43,293 nucleotides of DNA from Anaerotruncus sp. G3(2012). Lineage in GTDB: Bacteria; Bacillota; Clostridia; Oscillospirales; Ruminococcaceae. Position numbers and translations under genes: made by a program. Below, in pieces: positions 1 to 8,623 of this stretch (its first letter is position 1; each line of letters starts with the position of its first letter). The stretch covers positions 243,363 to 286,655 of the forward strand of contig NZ_KE159676.1 in assembly GCF_000403395.2 (NCBI RefSeq), written 5' to 3'. The notes beneath the pieces are model-generated. The model searched no databases. It saw only the letters and a list, made by a program, of their open reading frames with translations, and was not told the DNA's origin.

Positions 1-125
1 TTTACACAGGGAATTTGTATCTGGTGCTGTTTTTTGCCCTTTATGATACCAACTTGCAGAATTTTGGTGTCAAAATCAGGCGTTTCCAGTGCTAAAAGGC
101 CAGTTAAGGCCGGGAAGGAGTTACT

Positions 126-323
126 ATGACGGATAATGAAAAGAAACTGATCCAGGCCCGACACCGTTTGGAAGAAGCTCAGGCCCGTGACCGTGTGAAG
201 CAGCGCAAAGCCCGGACACGGCGGTTAATCCAGGAGGGGGCTGTTTTGGAAAAGGCTCTGCCGCAGACGGTAAGCATGAGCTTGAACGAGTTGGAAACAT
301 ATCTGCACGAACTTACAAATTAA
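126..323 (+). CDS. Small DUF3847-like mobile-element protein
   Basis: A 65-residue, highly charged protein. It is Lys/Arg/Glu rich and helical at residues 1-35, then has a short conserved-looking tail (SMSLNELETYLHELTN). It resembles the DUF3847 family of small proteins found next to relaxase genes in Firmicutes conjugative and mobilizable elements; this is recognition by composition and context, and the function is unknown. The ATG is preceded by a good Shine-Dalgarno (GGAAGGAG, about 113-120). It lies just upstream of the oriT-like repeat region and the MobA/MobL relaxase and reads in the same direction, so an accessory role in DNA processing or its control is plausible. Confidence 0.6.
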   Translation: MTDNEKKLIQARHRLEEAQARDRVKQRKARTRRLIQEGAVLEKALPQTVSMSLNELETYLHELTN

Positions 324-339
324 GTACGCAAAGCAGGAG

Positions 340-545
340 CGTCCCGGTTCGCCGGGGCGCTCCGCTTTTCCCGGCCCGAAGGGCGCACTTACTCACCACC
401 CGCTGCGCGGGCGGTGGTACTGCCTTCGGCAGTCGTGCGCTCTGCGAGGCGGATGCGGCCCCTGCGGGGGCCTGCCGGGAATGACTGCGGTCATTCCCGG
501 TGCGTATGGAACAGATCGGCGCGCCGACCTGTTCCATACGCCAGC
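340..545. other. Putative MOBQ-type origin of transfer (oriT) with stacked inverted repeats
   Basis: This 300-base gene-free stretch is packed with inverted repeats. On the minus strand, bases 395-381 read TGAGTAAGTGCGCCC. TAAGTGCGCCCT resembles the nic region known from IncQ/RSF1010-type (MOBQ) origins, and it is immediately preceded by a hairpin (ACCACC...GGTGGT, 396-418), the layout known for that family. Further palindromes are CTGCC/GGCAG at about 421-432, an 11-bp stem at 475-500, and a 38-base palindrome (503-540, one mismatch) centred on GGCGCGCC. The next gene encodes a MobA/MobL (MOBQ) relaxase, which supports the call. A diverged copy of the 340-435 part lies inverted at about 32530-32650. 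The nick position is not proven. Confidence 0.65.
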
Positions 546-628
546 GAAAACCTGCCACTGGCAGCTTTTCACTGTTTACGGGGGACGTTGGACGAGGGAC
601 GGGAGACGAAAGACGGGGGTAATAAAAA

Positions 629-2320
629 CTGGCAATTTATCATTTGGAGGCAAAGGTTATCAGCCGAGGTATAGGGCGTTCCGCTGTTGCGGCAGTGGCC
701 TACATGAGCTGTTCCAGAATGTATAACGACTATGACGGGGTTCAGCATGACTACACCCGCAAGCAGGGACTTGTCTGGCAGCAAGTCTTTCTGCCAGATA
801 TGGCACCAGCAGAGTGGGCAGATCGGGAAGTTCTTTGGAACGCTGTGGAGGAAACGGAGAAAACAAAGGACAGCCGTCTCGCTCGTGAGTTTGTAGTGGC
901 GTTACCGGTTGAACTGAACAAGGACGAGTGGATTACCCTACTTACTGAATTTATCCAGACCAATTTTGTAGCAGAGGGGATGTGTGCTGATGTGTGCATC
1001 CACGACACAGATGGACACAATCCCCATGCTCATATCATGCTGACCGTTCGACCGCTGACGATGGAGGGCAAATGGCAGCATAAGACGGAGAAGGAATATC
1101 TCTGTGTCAAAGGCGGTGAAGAACGTGGTTTTACTGCATCCGAGTTCAAACAGGCGCAGGCCAATGGATGGGAGAAACAGTATCAGTATAAGGTTGGCAA
1201 AAAGAAGATGTATATGGCCCCATCAGCAGCGCAGACACAGGGCTATGAGCGGGTATCCAAGTATCCAAAAAGCACCAAATACGGCAGACAAAATCCGATC
1301 TCTGCGCGTTGGAACAGCGAAGATCAGCTTGTCCTCTGGCGGACAGCATGGGCTGATGAGGTGAACCGGTGTCTGGAACGTTTCGGACACGATGAGCGCG
1401 TCGATCACCGAAGTCACGCCGAGCGCGGTCTGGACGAGCAGCCCACTATCCATGAGGGAGTAGCCGCCCGTGCGCTGGAACAGAAGGGCATTATTTCTGA
1501 TCGCTGTGAACTAAACCGGCAGATTAAGGCGGACAATGTTCTGCTGCGGGAGTTGAAATCGCTGGTTAAGAAGTTGATGGATGCGGTAAAGAATACTGTT
1601 CCTGCCATTGCAGAGGCGATGGAAACTGTACGCCAGAAAATGATTATCTTCTGGTATCAGCTTTTGCATATTGGAGCCGGGAAAAAGCATTTTTCGGATA
1701 CGCTCCAAGTCGTTCAATCAGACATCAAACGGTATGAGGATATAGTCAAACAGATCAAAGTAAAGGTTCGGGAGCGCCGGGCACTGTTGGAGGAAAAGAA
1801 AGCTACCTCAGCAATTCAGGTGTTCCGGCATCGGGAATTAGCACAGAAAATCTCCGGTTTGACAGAAGATATTGAGGAATTGAAAAGCGAGAAGGCCCTG
1901 CTGCTCAATCAGCTTAATTGTGCATACGATCATGGTATTGCGGAGATTAAGCAGCGCATCACATCTATGGAGAACTCTTTGAACAAGCTGGACCAGCAAG
2001 GGAAAAAGTATGTCGCTGAATTGGAAGCGGCATTGGCTCAGTATACCGAGCTGCAGCAACAGGCGGCGGATATGGATGCCATAGAACTGGATACCGCCTG
2101 TCACAGTATCCGGCCTAATATGGAGCACAAAACTGTCCAGCGGCTGCAAGCCGCCTTTGGAGTGAAATTTGATTCCAGAACGTTGGCGCAGAGCCGAAGG
2201 GATGTTGTCGAAATGTTGGATAAATCATCAGAACCGGTATCTATCCGCCGGACGATACAACAGTTACAGGGACAGCAGAATAAGCAAAATTATGAGAAAG
2301 GGTACATCCAGGAGCGGTGA
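629..2320 (+). CDS. MobA/MobL family (MOBQ) relaxase with apparent CTG start
   Basis: Conjugative relaxase expected to nick oriT and lead the transferred strand. The N-terminal half matches the MobA/MobL nuclease domain: a GRSAVAAVAYMSCSRM motif near the start and the metal-binding histidine cluster HNPHAHI at about residues 130-136. The C-terminal half is a long coiled-coil-like region (about 300-500) rich in Lys, Glu and Gln. The family's usual N-terminus MAIYHLEAKV is present in frame from base 629, but its first codon is CTG; GGGGG at 615-619 gives correct spacing. The only other early candidate is TTG at 644, which would remove five conserved residues and has no better ribosome site. Length (563 aa) is normal for the family. 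It follows the putative cognate oriT. Confidence 0.85.
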   Translation: MAIYHLEAKVISRGIGRSAVAAVAYMSCSRMYNDYDGVQHDYTRKQGLVWQQVFLPDMAPAEWADREVLWNAVEETEKTKDSRLAREFVVALPVELNKDEWITLLTEFIQTNFVAEGMCADVCIHDTDGHNPHAHIMLTVRPLTMEGKWQHKTEKEYLCVKGGEERGFTASEFKQAQANGWEKQYQYKVGKKKMYMAPSAAQTQGYERVSKYPKSTKYGRQNPISARWNSEDQLVLWRTAWADEVNRCLERFGHDERVDHRSHAERGLDEQPTIHEGVAARALEQKGIISDRCELNRQIKADNVLLRELKSLVKKLMDAVKNTVPAIAEAMETVRQKMIIFWYQLLHIGAGKKHFSDTLQVVQSDIKRYEDIVKQIKVKVRERRALLEEKKATSAIQVFRHRELAQKISGLTEDIEELKSEKALLLNQLNCAYDHGIAEIKQRITSMENSLNKLDQQGKKYVAELEAALAQYTELQQQAADMDAIELDTACHSIRPNMEHKTVQRLQAAFGVKFDSRTLAQSRRDVVEMLDKSSEPVSIRRTIQQLQGQQNKQNYEKGYIQER

Positions 2321-2327
2321 GTTTTAT

Positions 2328-2363
2328 GAGCTATATTGATTGCTACAGCCACAGCATCTAATA
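2328..2363 (+). pseudogene. 11-codon remnant ORF at the element/cargo junction
   Basis: An ATG follows the relaxase stop by 7 bases, after a weak GGTGAG, and reads MSYIDCYSHSI before TAA. The stop sits directly against the stop codon of the oppositely transcribed cyuA-like gene at 2364. I read it as a possible stub of a gene that once followed the relaxase and was cut when the neighbouring DNA joined here. It could equally be a chance ORF. Confidence 0.25.
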
Positions 2364-3644
2364 TCATTTACACCGCTCAGTCATTATGGACAATATTGTC
2401 TGATCTGTCTGCCGCATTCCCTGCTGTGCCAAGATACCAATATTAGCGATGGTGTTATCCACGCCCTTGGTAACAATGCCGTCACCGCTCTTGAATTCCT
2501 GGTGATTCTTGTACATAGAATAGCCCAGGAGCCCTGCGTCCACACTGGCAGCGATCTTGGCGGCGCAGGAGGGCTTTGCCCCGTCGCAGATGGTGCCGCT
2601 GATCATAGCCACAGCGTTGACGATGGTGTGTGCAATGGCTTCATAGCTGCCGTCCAGCAGATAGGCAATCCCGGCCCCTGCCCCGACCCCCGCGCTGACT
2701 GCGCCGCAGTAGGCGGAGAGTCGGCCTATGCCGCTTTTCTGGTGGATCGTTACCAGGTCGCTGACCAGCAGCGCCCGGTACAGTTTCTCCTGACCGGTGC
2801 CCAAATGTCTGGCGTACCGTACCACCGGTACAGAAGCGGTGATGCCCTGGTTGCCGGAACCTGAGAGGATCACCACCGGCAGCTCACACCCGCTCATCCG
2901 GGCATCGCTTCCGGCGGCGGCCCACGCCCTGGCTTCCGTCTTGATGTCACTGGGGTACTCTGCCAGCATCACAGAGCCAATATTGGCTCCCCAGTCATTT
3001 TGCAGCCCTTCCTCCGCAATAGCTGTGTTGCAGTCGATCTGCCGGCGCAGCAGCGGCGCGATCTCCTCCAGTTCTGCCGTATTCGCAAAGTCCAGAATGT
3101 CCGCTACATTCAGGACACTCTTGTCCGTCAGACTGTCTTCGGTGGAATCTGTGACCGGCTTTTCCAGCAGGACCTCGCCGTCCCTTTCCTCCCGAACGAT
3201 GTTGCTGTGGCTGTTTGCGATGTGTACGGAAGCGAAGTGTTCCCCAGCCCAGCCGGTCAATCGGATATCCAGCATCCGGGTGGTATCCGCGCAGGCGATT
3301 TCGATAGGGGTATCCTGAGAATAGGCCGCGATAGTCTCGTGCAGCTCCGCCGGAACAGACGAGATGACCTGTAAGGCTCTCTCCGCTGCACCAGCTATAA
3401 TACCTGCGGCTATGGCCGCACAGATGCCTTTCAGTCCCCCGGAATTGGGAACCACAACGCTTTTCACATTTTTGATAATATTGCCGGAAACCTCAGCTCG
3501 TATCCGCTCCGGATTGGTACCAAGGATGTCACGGAGCCGGGCGGAGGCATAGGCCAGGGCAATCGGCTCTGTACAGCCCGTGGCGGGGACTAATTCTTCC
3601 CTTAAAATGGACAGATATGCCATTTTCTTTTCAGCAGTCAGCAT
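2364..3644 (-). CDS. cyuA: L-cysteine desulfidase-like protein (CyuA/UPF0597 family)
   Basis: Family members (YhaM/CyuA, MJ1025) are [4Fe-4S] enzymes that break down L-cysteine to pyruvate, ammonia and sulfide; the fold is related to the L-serine dehydratase alpha chain. The cysteines expected to hold the cluster are visible: Cys24 in ATGCTEPIAL and Cys353/Cys360 in GTICDGAKPSCAAK. Length (426 aa) is complete. I chose ATG at 3644 over the upstream start at 3701 because AAGGAGA lies 6 bases before it and the longer form would overlap the upstream gene. It is the last gene of a three-gene leftward operon after a YitT-like membrane protein and an M16 peptidase. Its stop meets the mobile-element side 44 bases from the relaxase stop. 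Substrate (cysteine or another amino acid) is unproven. Confidence 0.8.
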   Translation of the reverse strand: MLTAEKKMAYLSILREELVPATGCTEPIALAYASARLRDILGTNPERIRAEVSGNIIKNVKSVVVPNSGGLKGICAAIAAGIIAGAAERALQVISSVPAELHETIAAYSQDTPIEIACADTTRMLDIRLTGWAGEHFASVHIANSHSNIVREERDGEVLLEKPVTDSTEDSLTDKSVLNVADILDFANTAELEEIAPLLRRQIDCNTAIAEEGLQNDWGANIGSVMLAEYPSDIKTEARAWAAAGSDARMSGCELPVVILSGSGNQGITASVPVVRYARHLGTGQEKLYRALLVSDLVTIHQKSGIGRLSAYCGAVSAGVGAGAGIAYLLDGSYEAIAHTIVNAVAMISGTICDGAKPSCAAKIAASVDAGLLGYSMYKNHQEFKSGDGIVTKGVDNTIANIGILAQQGMRQTDQTILSIMTERCK

Positions 3645-3657
3645 AATTTTTCTCCTT

Positions 3658-4542
3658 TTACTTGATGGGACCTTCAGGTGATTCCACATAGATCCTTTCA
3701 CTGGAGAACCCCTGACCTCGGACCTCCTTGATCTGCGTGATGGTCAGAAACGCATGGGGATCAACGGATTGGATCAGCGCCTGCGCGGCATACAGCTTCC
3801 GGGGCGGAATTACGCACAGCACACCTCGCTGGAGCGTTCTTGTCCGGCCTGTTTCAATGTAGACCATAGTGGTCCCGGCCTGCAGCTCTGTCAGGCATTT
3901 TTGACGGAGCTTCTCATATTGACTGGAGACTACAAAAAGCTGTGTCTGGGATTGCCCCAGAAGCATCACCCGATCCAATGCAATTGTCTCCACGACCAGC
4001 AGTACAACGCCGTATAATATTTGTTCCGGATCGGAAAACAGAGCTTGTGCGCCCATGATGACGATATCCGTCAGGTAGACCGCTGCAGAAACCGGGATAT
4101 GCGTCCATTTATGCAGCACAAGATTGACCACATCGGTTCCACCGGTGGAGGAACCCACTCGCATAACCAGACCCACAGCGATACCCACCAGTCCGCCGCC
4201 CAGCAGGGCCGCCAGCAGTGGATCAGCTGTCAGCTGGTCAATACCTGGTATCCGCTGCGCCGCGCCCAGGAAGATAGGATAGAGCAGCGAACTGGCAATG
4301 GTGGCCACAACAAAACGCCACCCCAACACCGCCCACCCCAGCGCCAGAGCCATAAGATTTACGCACAAAACAATCGTTGCAGTGTCCAGCGGAATAAATC
4401 TTGCCAGAACGATGCCAACGCCGGTAGCGCCGCCCATAATCACGCCGCTGGGAAGAATGAACGCCGCCACCGCAAATCCCAGCAGTATATTCCCGGCCAA
4501 AATTGCGGAGCAAACCCCTGCCGCTTTTTTGAGGTGTCTCAT
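3658..4542 (-). CDS. YitT family membrane protein (YitT + DUF2179 domains)
   Basis: Integral membrane protein of unknown transport or sensing function. The N-terminal two thirds carry about five or six hydrophobic segments (FAVAAFILPSGVIMGGATGVGIV; the motif VMRVGSSTGGTDVVNLVL is typical of the family). The C-terminal about 90 residues (RGVLCVIPPRKLYAAQALI onward) form the soluble DUF2179 domain. The first in-frame ATG (4563) lies one base after the upstream stop. The ATG at 4542 has AAGGAG 9 bases before it and starts MRHLKKAAGV, so I prefer it (294 aa). It sits between the M16 peptidase and the CyuA-like gene, with spacing that implies translational coupling. Together these suggest peptide breakdown feeding amino-acid use, but that is inference. 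Confidence 0.8.
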   Translation of the reverse strand: MRHLKKAAGVCSAILAGNILLGFAVAAFILPSGVIMGGATGVGIVLARFIPLDTATIVLCVNLMALALGWAVLGWRFVVATIASSLLYPIFLGAAQRIPGIDQLTADPLLAALLGGGLVGIAVGLVMRVGSSTGGTDVVNLVLHKWTHIPVSAAVYLTDIVIMGAQALFSDPEQILYGVVLLVVETIALDRVMLLGQSQTQLFVVSSQYEKLRQKCLTELQAGTTMVYIETGRTRTLQRGVLCVIPPRKLYAAQALIQSVDPHAFLTITQIKEVRGQGFSSERIYVESPEGPIK

Positions 4543-4564
4543 TGCGTTATGCTCCTTTACCATG

Positions 4565-7459
4565 TCAAAGCACCGTCACGCAGTCCAGCAGCTCAGCGCA
4601 TACGTCTATCTGCTGTTGAGAGCCAAGGATACAGACCGCACCTTGTGCTGTCAGCTTCTCCACAGGATCCGCCAGAACAGCCAGATCATCCGGTACCGTG
4701 GAGAGCATCTCGCGCCGGACGCGGCACAGGTCTCCGTGGGTGATCTGCCGCCAATAGCGGGCGTCAGCGGTTTTCCCCTTCATACGGGCTGTTAAGAGCG
4801 GGTCGGACTCCGCCGCCGCTCCAATGATCATGCCGGCAAGGTCTATATCTGCGATACCCCGCAGAAAGCCGGCGGAGGCGCGATAGCAATCCAAGGTTCG
4901 GGCGGCACTGGGGTCCCGATAGGAGAAAAATCCCGCAAAGCCGGTATCCCGCAGGATCATCCCTGTACCGTAGGCCCCACCCTGGACCCGCACGGTGTTC
5001 CACAAGTGGCCCAGAGAGATCGTGCGGCCCATGACCTTTGCCGTTCCGCTTCCTGCACCCTGGAAAATGCCGCCCGCAGCTGAAAAAGAAATGTCCGTTG
5101 GAATCACGATCCCCTCCCGTCTGGGGCCCCAGGGACGAATAGCCGCAGTGCCCGGAAGAACAAAGGCACCTTCCGGCAGGTTGCCGGACAGTATGCGGGC
5201 AGTTATCCCCACAGCCGTCTCGTTCCCGGCGGTAATACTGGCCGTCATACGCGCGCGGCAGAAGATACGCTGTGACAGAGCCTTCAACTCCTCTGCCAGA
5301 ATGGGAAAGCGGACCGGGAAATCCCGCTCCAGCTCCGTCAGCCACCGGAGGAAGGTGATGCCGCCAGCCTGCTCCTGCACAGCGCCCTCAGCGGTGGAAC
5401 AGGCGAGAACTCTGGACATGGCGGCGTTGTGTCCCGCCATCACAGCCTGCTCCGCCATAGCTGACCGATGCTGGCGCAGGAACACGAGTACCCGTTCGGG
5501 ATCATCCCATCGCTGCCCCATCAAAAGCTCTGTCAGGAATGACAGGGCTTTTTCCAGCTTCGCGTCCAGGACGCTGCATGTGACACACAGGAACGTCCGG
5601 CAGCGGGTGGGAATGTTTTGCTGCCCATATGCCTCTACCGCGAATTGGATACTCCCGAACAGGGAGCGCATCTCCCGGTGGAGGTCCGCCAGAGCGTAGG
5701 CTGACGTATCCAAATAGCCGAACAGCCGGGCCATAAAGGACGCTTTGGTCAGTTCATCCGGGGCAAGATCATCCAGCGCAAAATAGAAATTCAAATAGGT
5801 GATCCCGTTCGTATGCAGTTCGTGGCACAGAAGTGTAATGCCCGCCGTTCGTTCTTCTGCGAAAGGCAGCTTCTCCGGTTCTGCCGGGACCTGCTCCAGG
5901 CGCAGCCTGGGGATGGATGCCAACTGCTCCGGCGTATCCGGCGCGGCCTGCCACGCGGCGATGGCCTCCTGATACCGGCGGATACCGGCGGCCTCCGCAG
6001 AGCTCCATCCTGACTGGACCGCGCTGAGGCGGGCTGTCTCCCGGGCCTGACGCTCCTGACCGGCTGTGTGAGAGGGACACATCAGCACCCGGCAATGGTG
6101 GGGATTTTTCAGCAGAATACGCTCCATCAGCTTTTCAAAATATCCATCTCCGCACTTTTGGCGCAGATCGCCAAAAAGCGTCCCTACGCTGAGATTTGCT
6201 GCCGGATCTCCGCCGTAGAGCCAGCTCTCCAGCACCTGAAAACCCAGCACAAGCCCCTGTGGCGTCTGCCCGTAATCACGCTGCCGGGCCTCAAACTCCA
6301 GCTTGTCCAGTGTGGCGAGGATACGCCGGTGATCCAACCCCTCCCGAACCAGCCGTTTCAATTCTTCTTGGATGGCGGCAGACACCTCGTCCATCCTGCC
6401 CTCATCTATATCCCGCGCCTCCAGCGTGACCCATGGCTGCTGGATGCCATCGTGAAGCTCCAGCCGGACATCCCGCGCCAGTCTGCCTTCCAGGAGCCGC
6501 CGCTTCAGCGGAGCCTGGTTGTCTCCGCAGAGCGCGTCCGACAGCGCCTGCAGCGCCGTCAGTGCCTCCCGGTCCCGGCAGGTACAGGCCACAAATCCAT
6601 CCGCCAGTTTGGAGCGGCCTTCCGGGGTTTCCTGGGGGGACAGTTCGTAGCGGACGATAGCCAAGCCGCCATCTACAGGCTTTTGCAGCGGAATTGCCCC
6701 CGGCGCGGGGCGGCGCTCATAGCCGGAGAGATATTCGCTGTCAAGGATCGCGAGAATTTCCCCGATATTCAAACGGCCATCCAGGAATATGTAGGAATTG
6801 GAGGGGTGATAGAGACGTCTGTGGGCGGCGGTGAACGCCTCATAGGTCAGCTCCGGGATATGCTCCGGGTCGCCGCCGGAGACGAAGCGGTAGCAGGTAT
6901 CCGGGAACAGGCAGCGGGTCATCTCGCGCTCCAGAAGAGCGTCCGGCGATGCAAAGGCTCCCTTCATCTCATTGAACACCACGCCCTTGCAGAAGGGTGC
7001 GCCATCCTCATCCAGTTCATAATGCCACCCTTCCTGACCGAATATCTCTGGCCTGGAGTGGAGCAGCGGGTGCAGCACTGCGTCCATATAGACCCGCAGG
7101 AGATTGATAAAATCCTGGTCATTCCGGCTGGATACTGGATAAAAGGTCCTATCCGGGAATGTCATGGCGTTCAAGAACGTATTGAGAGAGCTTTTCATCA
7201 ACTCCACAAAAGGCTCCTTTACCGGGTAACGTTCTGAGCCGCACAGGACCGAGTGTTCCAAGATATGAAATATGCCTGTGTCGTCCCAAGGCTGGGTTTG
7301 GAAAGCGATGCCGAAGGTTTTATTTTCCTCCGCCCGCTCCAGCCAGACCAGCCGGGCCCCGGACTTCTGGTGTTCCATCTGCCAGAGGACCGCATCCAGC
7401 TCATCTACACTTTGACGGTCGAGAACGATAAAGCCTGAAAGGATATCATTCTTTTCCAT
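4565..7459 (-). CDS. M16C family zinc metallopeptidase (presequence-protease/insulinase type)
   Basis: A 964-residue peptidase of the PreP/falcilysin type, whose two homologous halves enclose a chamber that degrades short unfolded peptides. The inverted zinc motif HxxEH is intact (His65-Ile-Leu-Glu68-His69). The third metal ligand is likely Glu164 in VVFNEMKGAF, about 95 residues later as in PreP. The middle part is the M16C-associated domain. Near the C-terminus GTGMILRDTGFAGFFSYRDP contains the conserved YRDP element. There is no signal peptide, so it should be cytosolic. The ATG at 7459 is preceded by GGGGAGG with 6-base spacing. It is first in an operon with YitT and CyuA-like genes and is driven by the promoter at 7512-7539. 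Substrates are unknown. Confidence 0.88.
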   Translation of the reverse strand: MEKNDILSGFIVLDRQSVDELDAVLWQMEHQKSGARLVWLERAEENKTFGIAFQTQPWDDTGIFHILEHSVLCGSERYPVKEPFVELMKSSLNTFLNAMTFPDRTFYPVSSRNDQDFINLLRVYMDAVLHPLLHSRPEIFGQEGWHYELDEDGAPFCKGVVFNEMKGAFASPDALLEREMTRCLFPDTCYRFVSGGDPEHIPELTYEAFTAAHRRLYHPSNSYIFLDGRLNIGEILAILDSEYLSGYERRPAPGAIPLQKPVDGGLAIVRYELSPQETPEGRSKLADGFVACTCRDREALTALQALSDALCGDNQAPLKRRLLEGRLARDVRLELHDGIQQPWVTLEARDIDEGRMDEVSAAIQEELKRLVREGLDHRRILATLDKLEFEARQRDYGQTPQGLVLGFQVLESWLYGGDPAANLSVGTLFGDLRQKCGDGYFEKLMERILLKNPHHCRVLMCPSHTAGQERQARETARLSAVQSGWSSAEAAGIRRYQEAIAAWQAAPDTPEQLASIPRLRLEQVPAEPEKLPFAEERTAGITLLCHELHTNGITYLNFYFALDDLAPDELTKASFMARLFGYLDTSAYALADLHREMRSLFGSIQFAVEAYGQQNIPTRCRTFLCVTCSVLDAKLEKALSFLTELLMGQRWDDPERVLVFLRQHRSAMAEQAVMAGHNAAMSRVLACSTAEGAVQEQAGGITFLRWLTELERDFPVRFPILAEELKALSQRIFCRARMTASITAGNETAVGITARILSGNLPEGAFVLPGTAAIRPWGPRREGIVIPTDISFSAAGGIFQGAGSGTAKVMGRTISLGHLWNTVRVQGGAYGTGMILRDTGFAGFFSYRDPSAARTLDCYRASAGFLRGIADIDLAGMIIGAAAESDPLLTARMKGKTADARYWRQITHGDLCRVRREMLSTVPDDLAVLADPVEKLTAQGAVCILGSQQQIDVCAELLDCVTVL

Positions 7460-7511
7460 AATGGGCCTCCCCTCATATGAGAAATTTCTTTTTTCTGTTT
7501 AGATGCCCACT

Positions 7512-7539
7512 ATTATAAATATTTTCTGCGCTGGCGCAA
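7512..7539 (-). promoter_or_regulatory. Sigma-A-type promoter for the M16-YitT-cyuA operon
   Basis: On the minus strand a TTGCGC -35 element (7539-7534) is separated by 16 bases from a perfect TATAAT -10 element (7517-7512), about 50 bases upstream of the M16 start. The rest of the roughly 300-base divergent region (7460-7767) holds no gene I can support. Short ORFs on both strands in it look like chance. Confidence 0.6.
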
Positions 7540-7706
7540 GCAGGTGTGCTTATTCTGTCTAATTCCGGGCTAAATTGTCCTGCCCATGGTCTGCCGGTGT
7601 CAGCCGGTCCGGAATTGTCTCTGGCTTCCCCCAAAACAGAAGCGGTGACGGGTATACGCCATTGGTACAGAATAAACCATTTTCAGGGCAGAATCGGCAG
7701 CTGATA

Positions 7707-7734
7707 TTGATTTTGCCCGGAAAACCTGTATTGT
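7707..7734 (+). promoter_or_regulatory. Candidate promoter of the redox/folding gene series
   Basis: TTGATT (7707-7712), a 16-base spacer and TATTGT (7729-7734) lie about 35 bases upstream of the flavoprotein start, in the region shared with the divergent M16 operon. The -10 box is a weak match, so this is a tentative call based on position and spacing. Confidence 0.35.
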
Positions 7735-7767
7735 TAAGGCAGAAAAACACCAGGAGGGATGCAGCGA

Positions 7768-8622
7768 ATGTACGATCTGCTCATTATCGGCAGCGGACCT
7801 GCCGGCGTTTCCGCCGCGCTGAGTGCGAAGGCGCGGAACTTGGACTTCCTCTGGTTCGGTTCCAGAGCGTTGAGTCCTAAAATCACGAAAGCCGAACGTG
7901 TCATAAATTACCCGGGACTTCCATCGATCACCGGCACAGAGATGCGCGATGCCTTCCTGCGTCAGACCGGCAGTCTGGGCATTTCTATTCTGGAGGAACG
8001 GGTGAACGCCGTTTACGACATGGGCGGATATTATACCTCCGTGGTCAACGAAAAAATGTACGATGCCAAAGCCGTCATCCTCGCCACCGGCGTATCCAGC
8101 TGCCGGGAAATCCCCGGTGAGAGCCGTCTGCTGGGCAGAGGCGTCAGCTATTGCGCCACCTGCGACGGGGGACTGTACCGGGGCAAACGGATCGCGGTGG
8201 TCTGCACAGACTCTTCTCTGGAGGAGGAGATCGAATTCCTGGCGGACCTGGCTTCGGAGGTATTTCTCTGTACCAGCTATAAGGATTGCGGCATCCGCCG
8301 GGACAATGTGCGGCACACAGTGGGCTATCCTATGGAAATCCTGGGGGAGAGCCGGGCTTCCGGCATCGTCTGCAATGGGGAGACGGTGGATGCAGACGGC
8401 GTATTCTGTCTGCGCTCCTGCGTGGCGCCGGCGGCTTTGCTGCCGGGACTGGCGGCGGAGGGCGGACACATTCAGGTAGACCGGCAGCAGCGGACCAACC
8501 TTCCAGGCTGCTTTGCCGCCGGGGATTGTACCGGGCGGCCCTATCAGTATGCCAAAGCGGTGGGCGAGGGCAACGTGGCCCTGCACAGTGCGGTAGAATA
8601 TATAAAAAAGGCGGTGGTGTAG
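7768..8622 (+). CDS. Thioredoxin-reductase-like flavoprotein lacking the NADPH glycine motif
   Basis: FAD-dependent dithiol oxidoreductase of 284 aa. The FAD-binding GSGPAG is at residues 8-13, the redox pair CATC at 129-132, and the C-terminal FAD motif is GCFAAGDCTGRPYQYAKAVG. The second nucleotide-binding domain is unusual: where NADPH-dependent enzymes have a GxGxxA-type loop, this protein reads RIAVVCTDSSLEE (about 141-153), and the downstream HRRxxxR phosphate-binding element is absent. Pyridine-nucleotide-independent thioredoxin reductases, including ferredoxin-linked clostridial enzymes, are known to lack these motifs, so a non-NADPH donor is a reasonable inference. ATG 7768 is preferred over 7759 because AGGAGGG is 9 bases from the former and directly abuts the latter. 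A trigger-factor-like gene follows by one base, then thioredoxin. Confidence 0.82.
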   Translation: MYDLLIIGSGPAGVSAALSAKARNLDFLWFGSRALSPKITKAERVINYPGLPSITGTEMRDAFLRQTGSLGISILEERVNAVYDMGGYYTSVVNEKMYDAKAVILATGVSSCREIPGESRLLGRGVSYCATCDGGLYRGKRIAVVCTDSSLEEEIEFLADLASEVFLCTSYKDCGIRRDNVRHTVGYPMEILGESRASGIVCNGETVDADGVFCLRSCVAPAALLPGLAAEGGHIQVDRQQRTNLPGCFAAGDCTGRPYQYAKAVGEGNVALHSAVEYIKKAVV

Positions 8623-8623
8623 C

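Larger units (their letters stand above)
1..2363 (+). mobile_element. Mobilizable-element end: small protein, oriT, MobA/MobL relaxase
   Basis: This block carries a DUF3847-like protein, a MOBQ-like oriT and the cognate relaxase, all in one direction. The left end is outside the window. Homology to mobile DNA stops between the relaxase stop and the cyuA-like stop at 2364. Whether 2364-15600 is cargo of the same element or host DNA is uncertain. The recombinase fragment at 15601, broken at the same base as the one flanking the 1.5-kb oriT insert, favours the view that the whole region up to 15600 was inserted as one unit. Confidence 0.55.

Noticed and set aside
340-545. CRISPR array or tandem repeat array
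   Set aside because: The repeats are unrelated palindromes of different sequence and spacing, not direct repeats with spacers. No direct-repeat array was seen anywhere in the window.
6068-7237. 389-residue ORF on the plus strand
   Set aside because: It is a shadow of the M16 peptidase, which shows HxxEH and a normal length.
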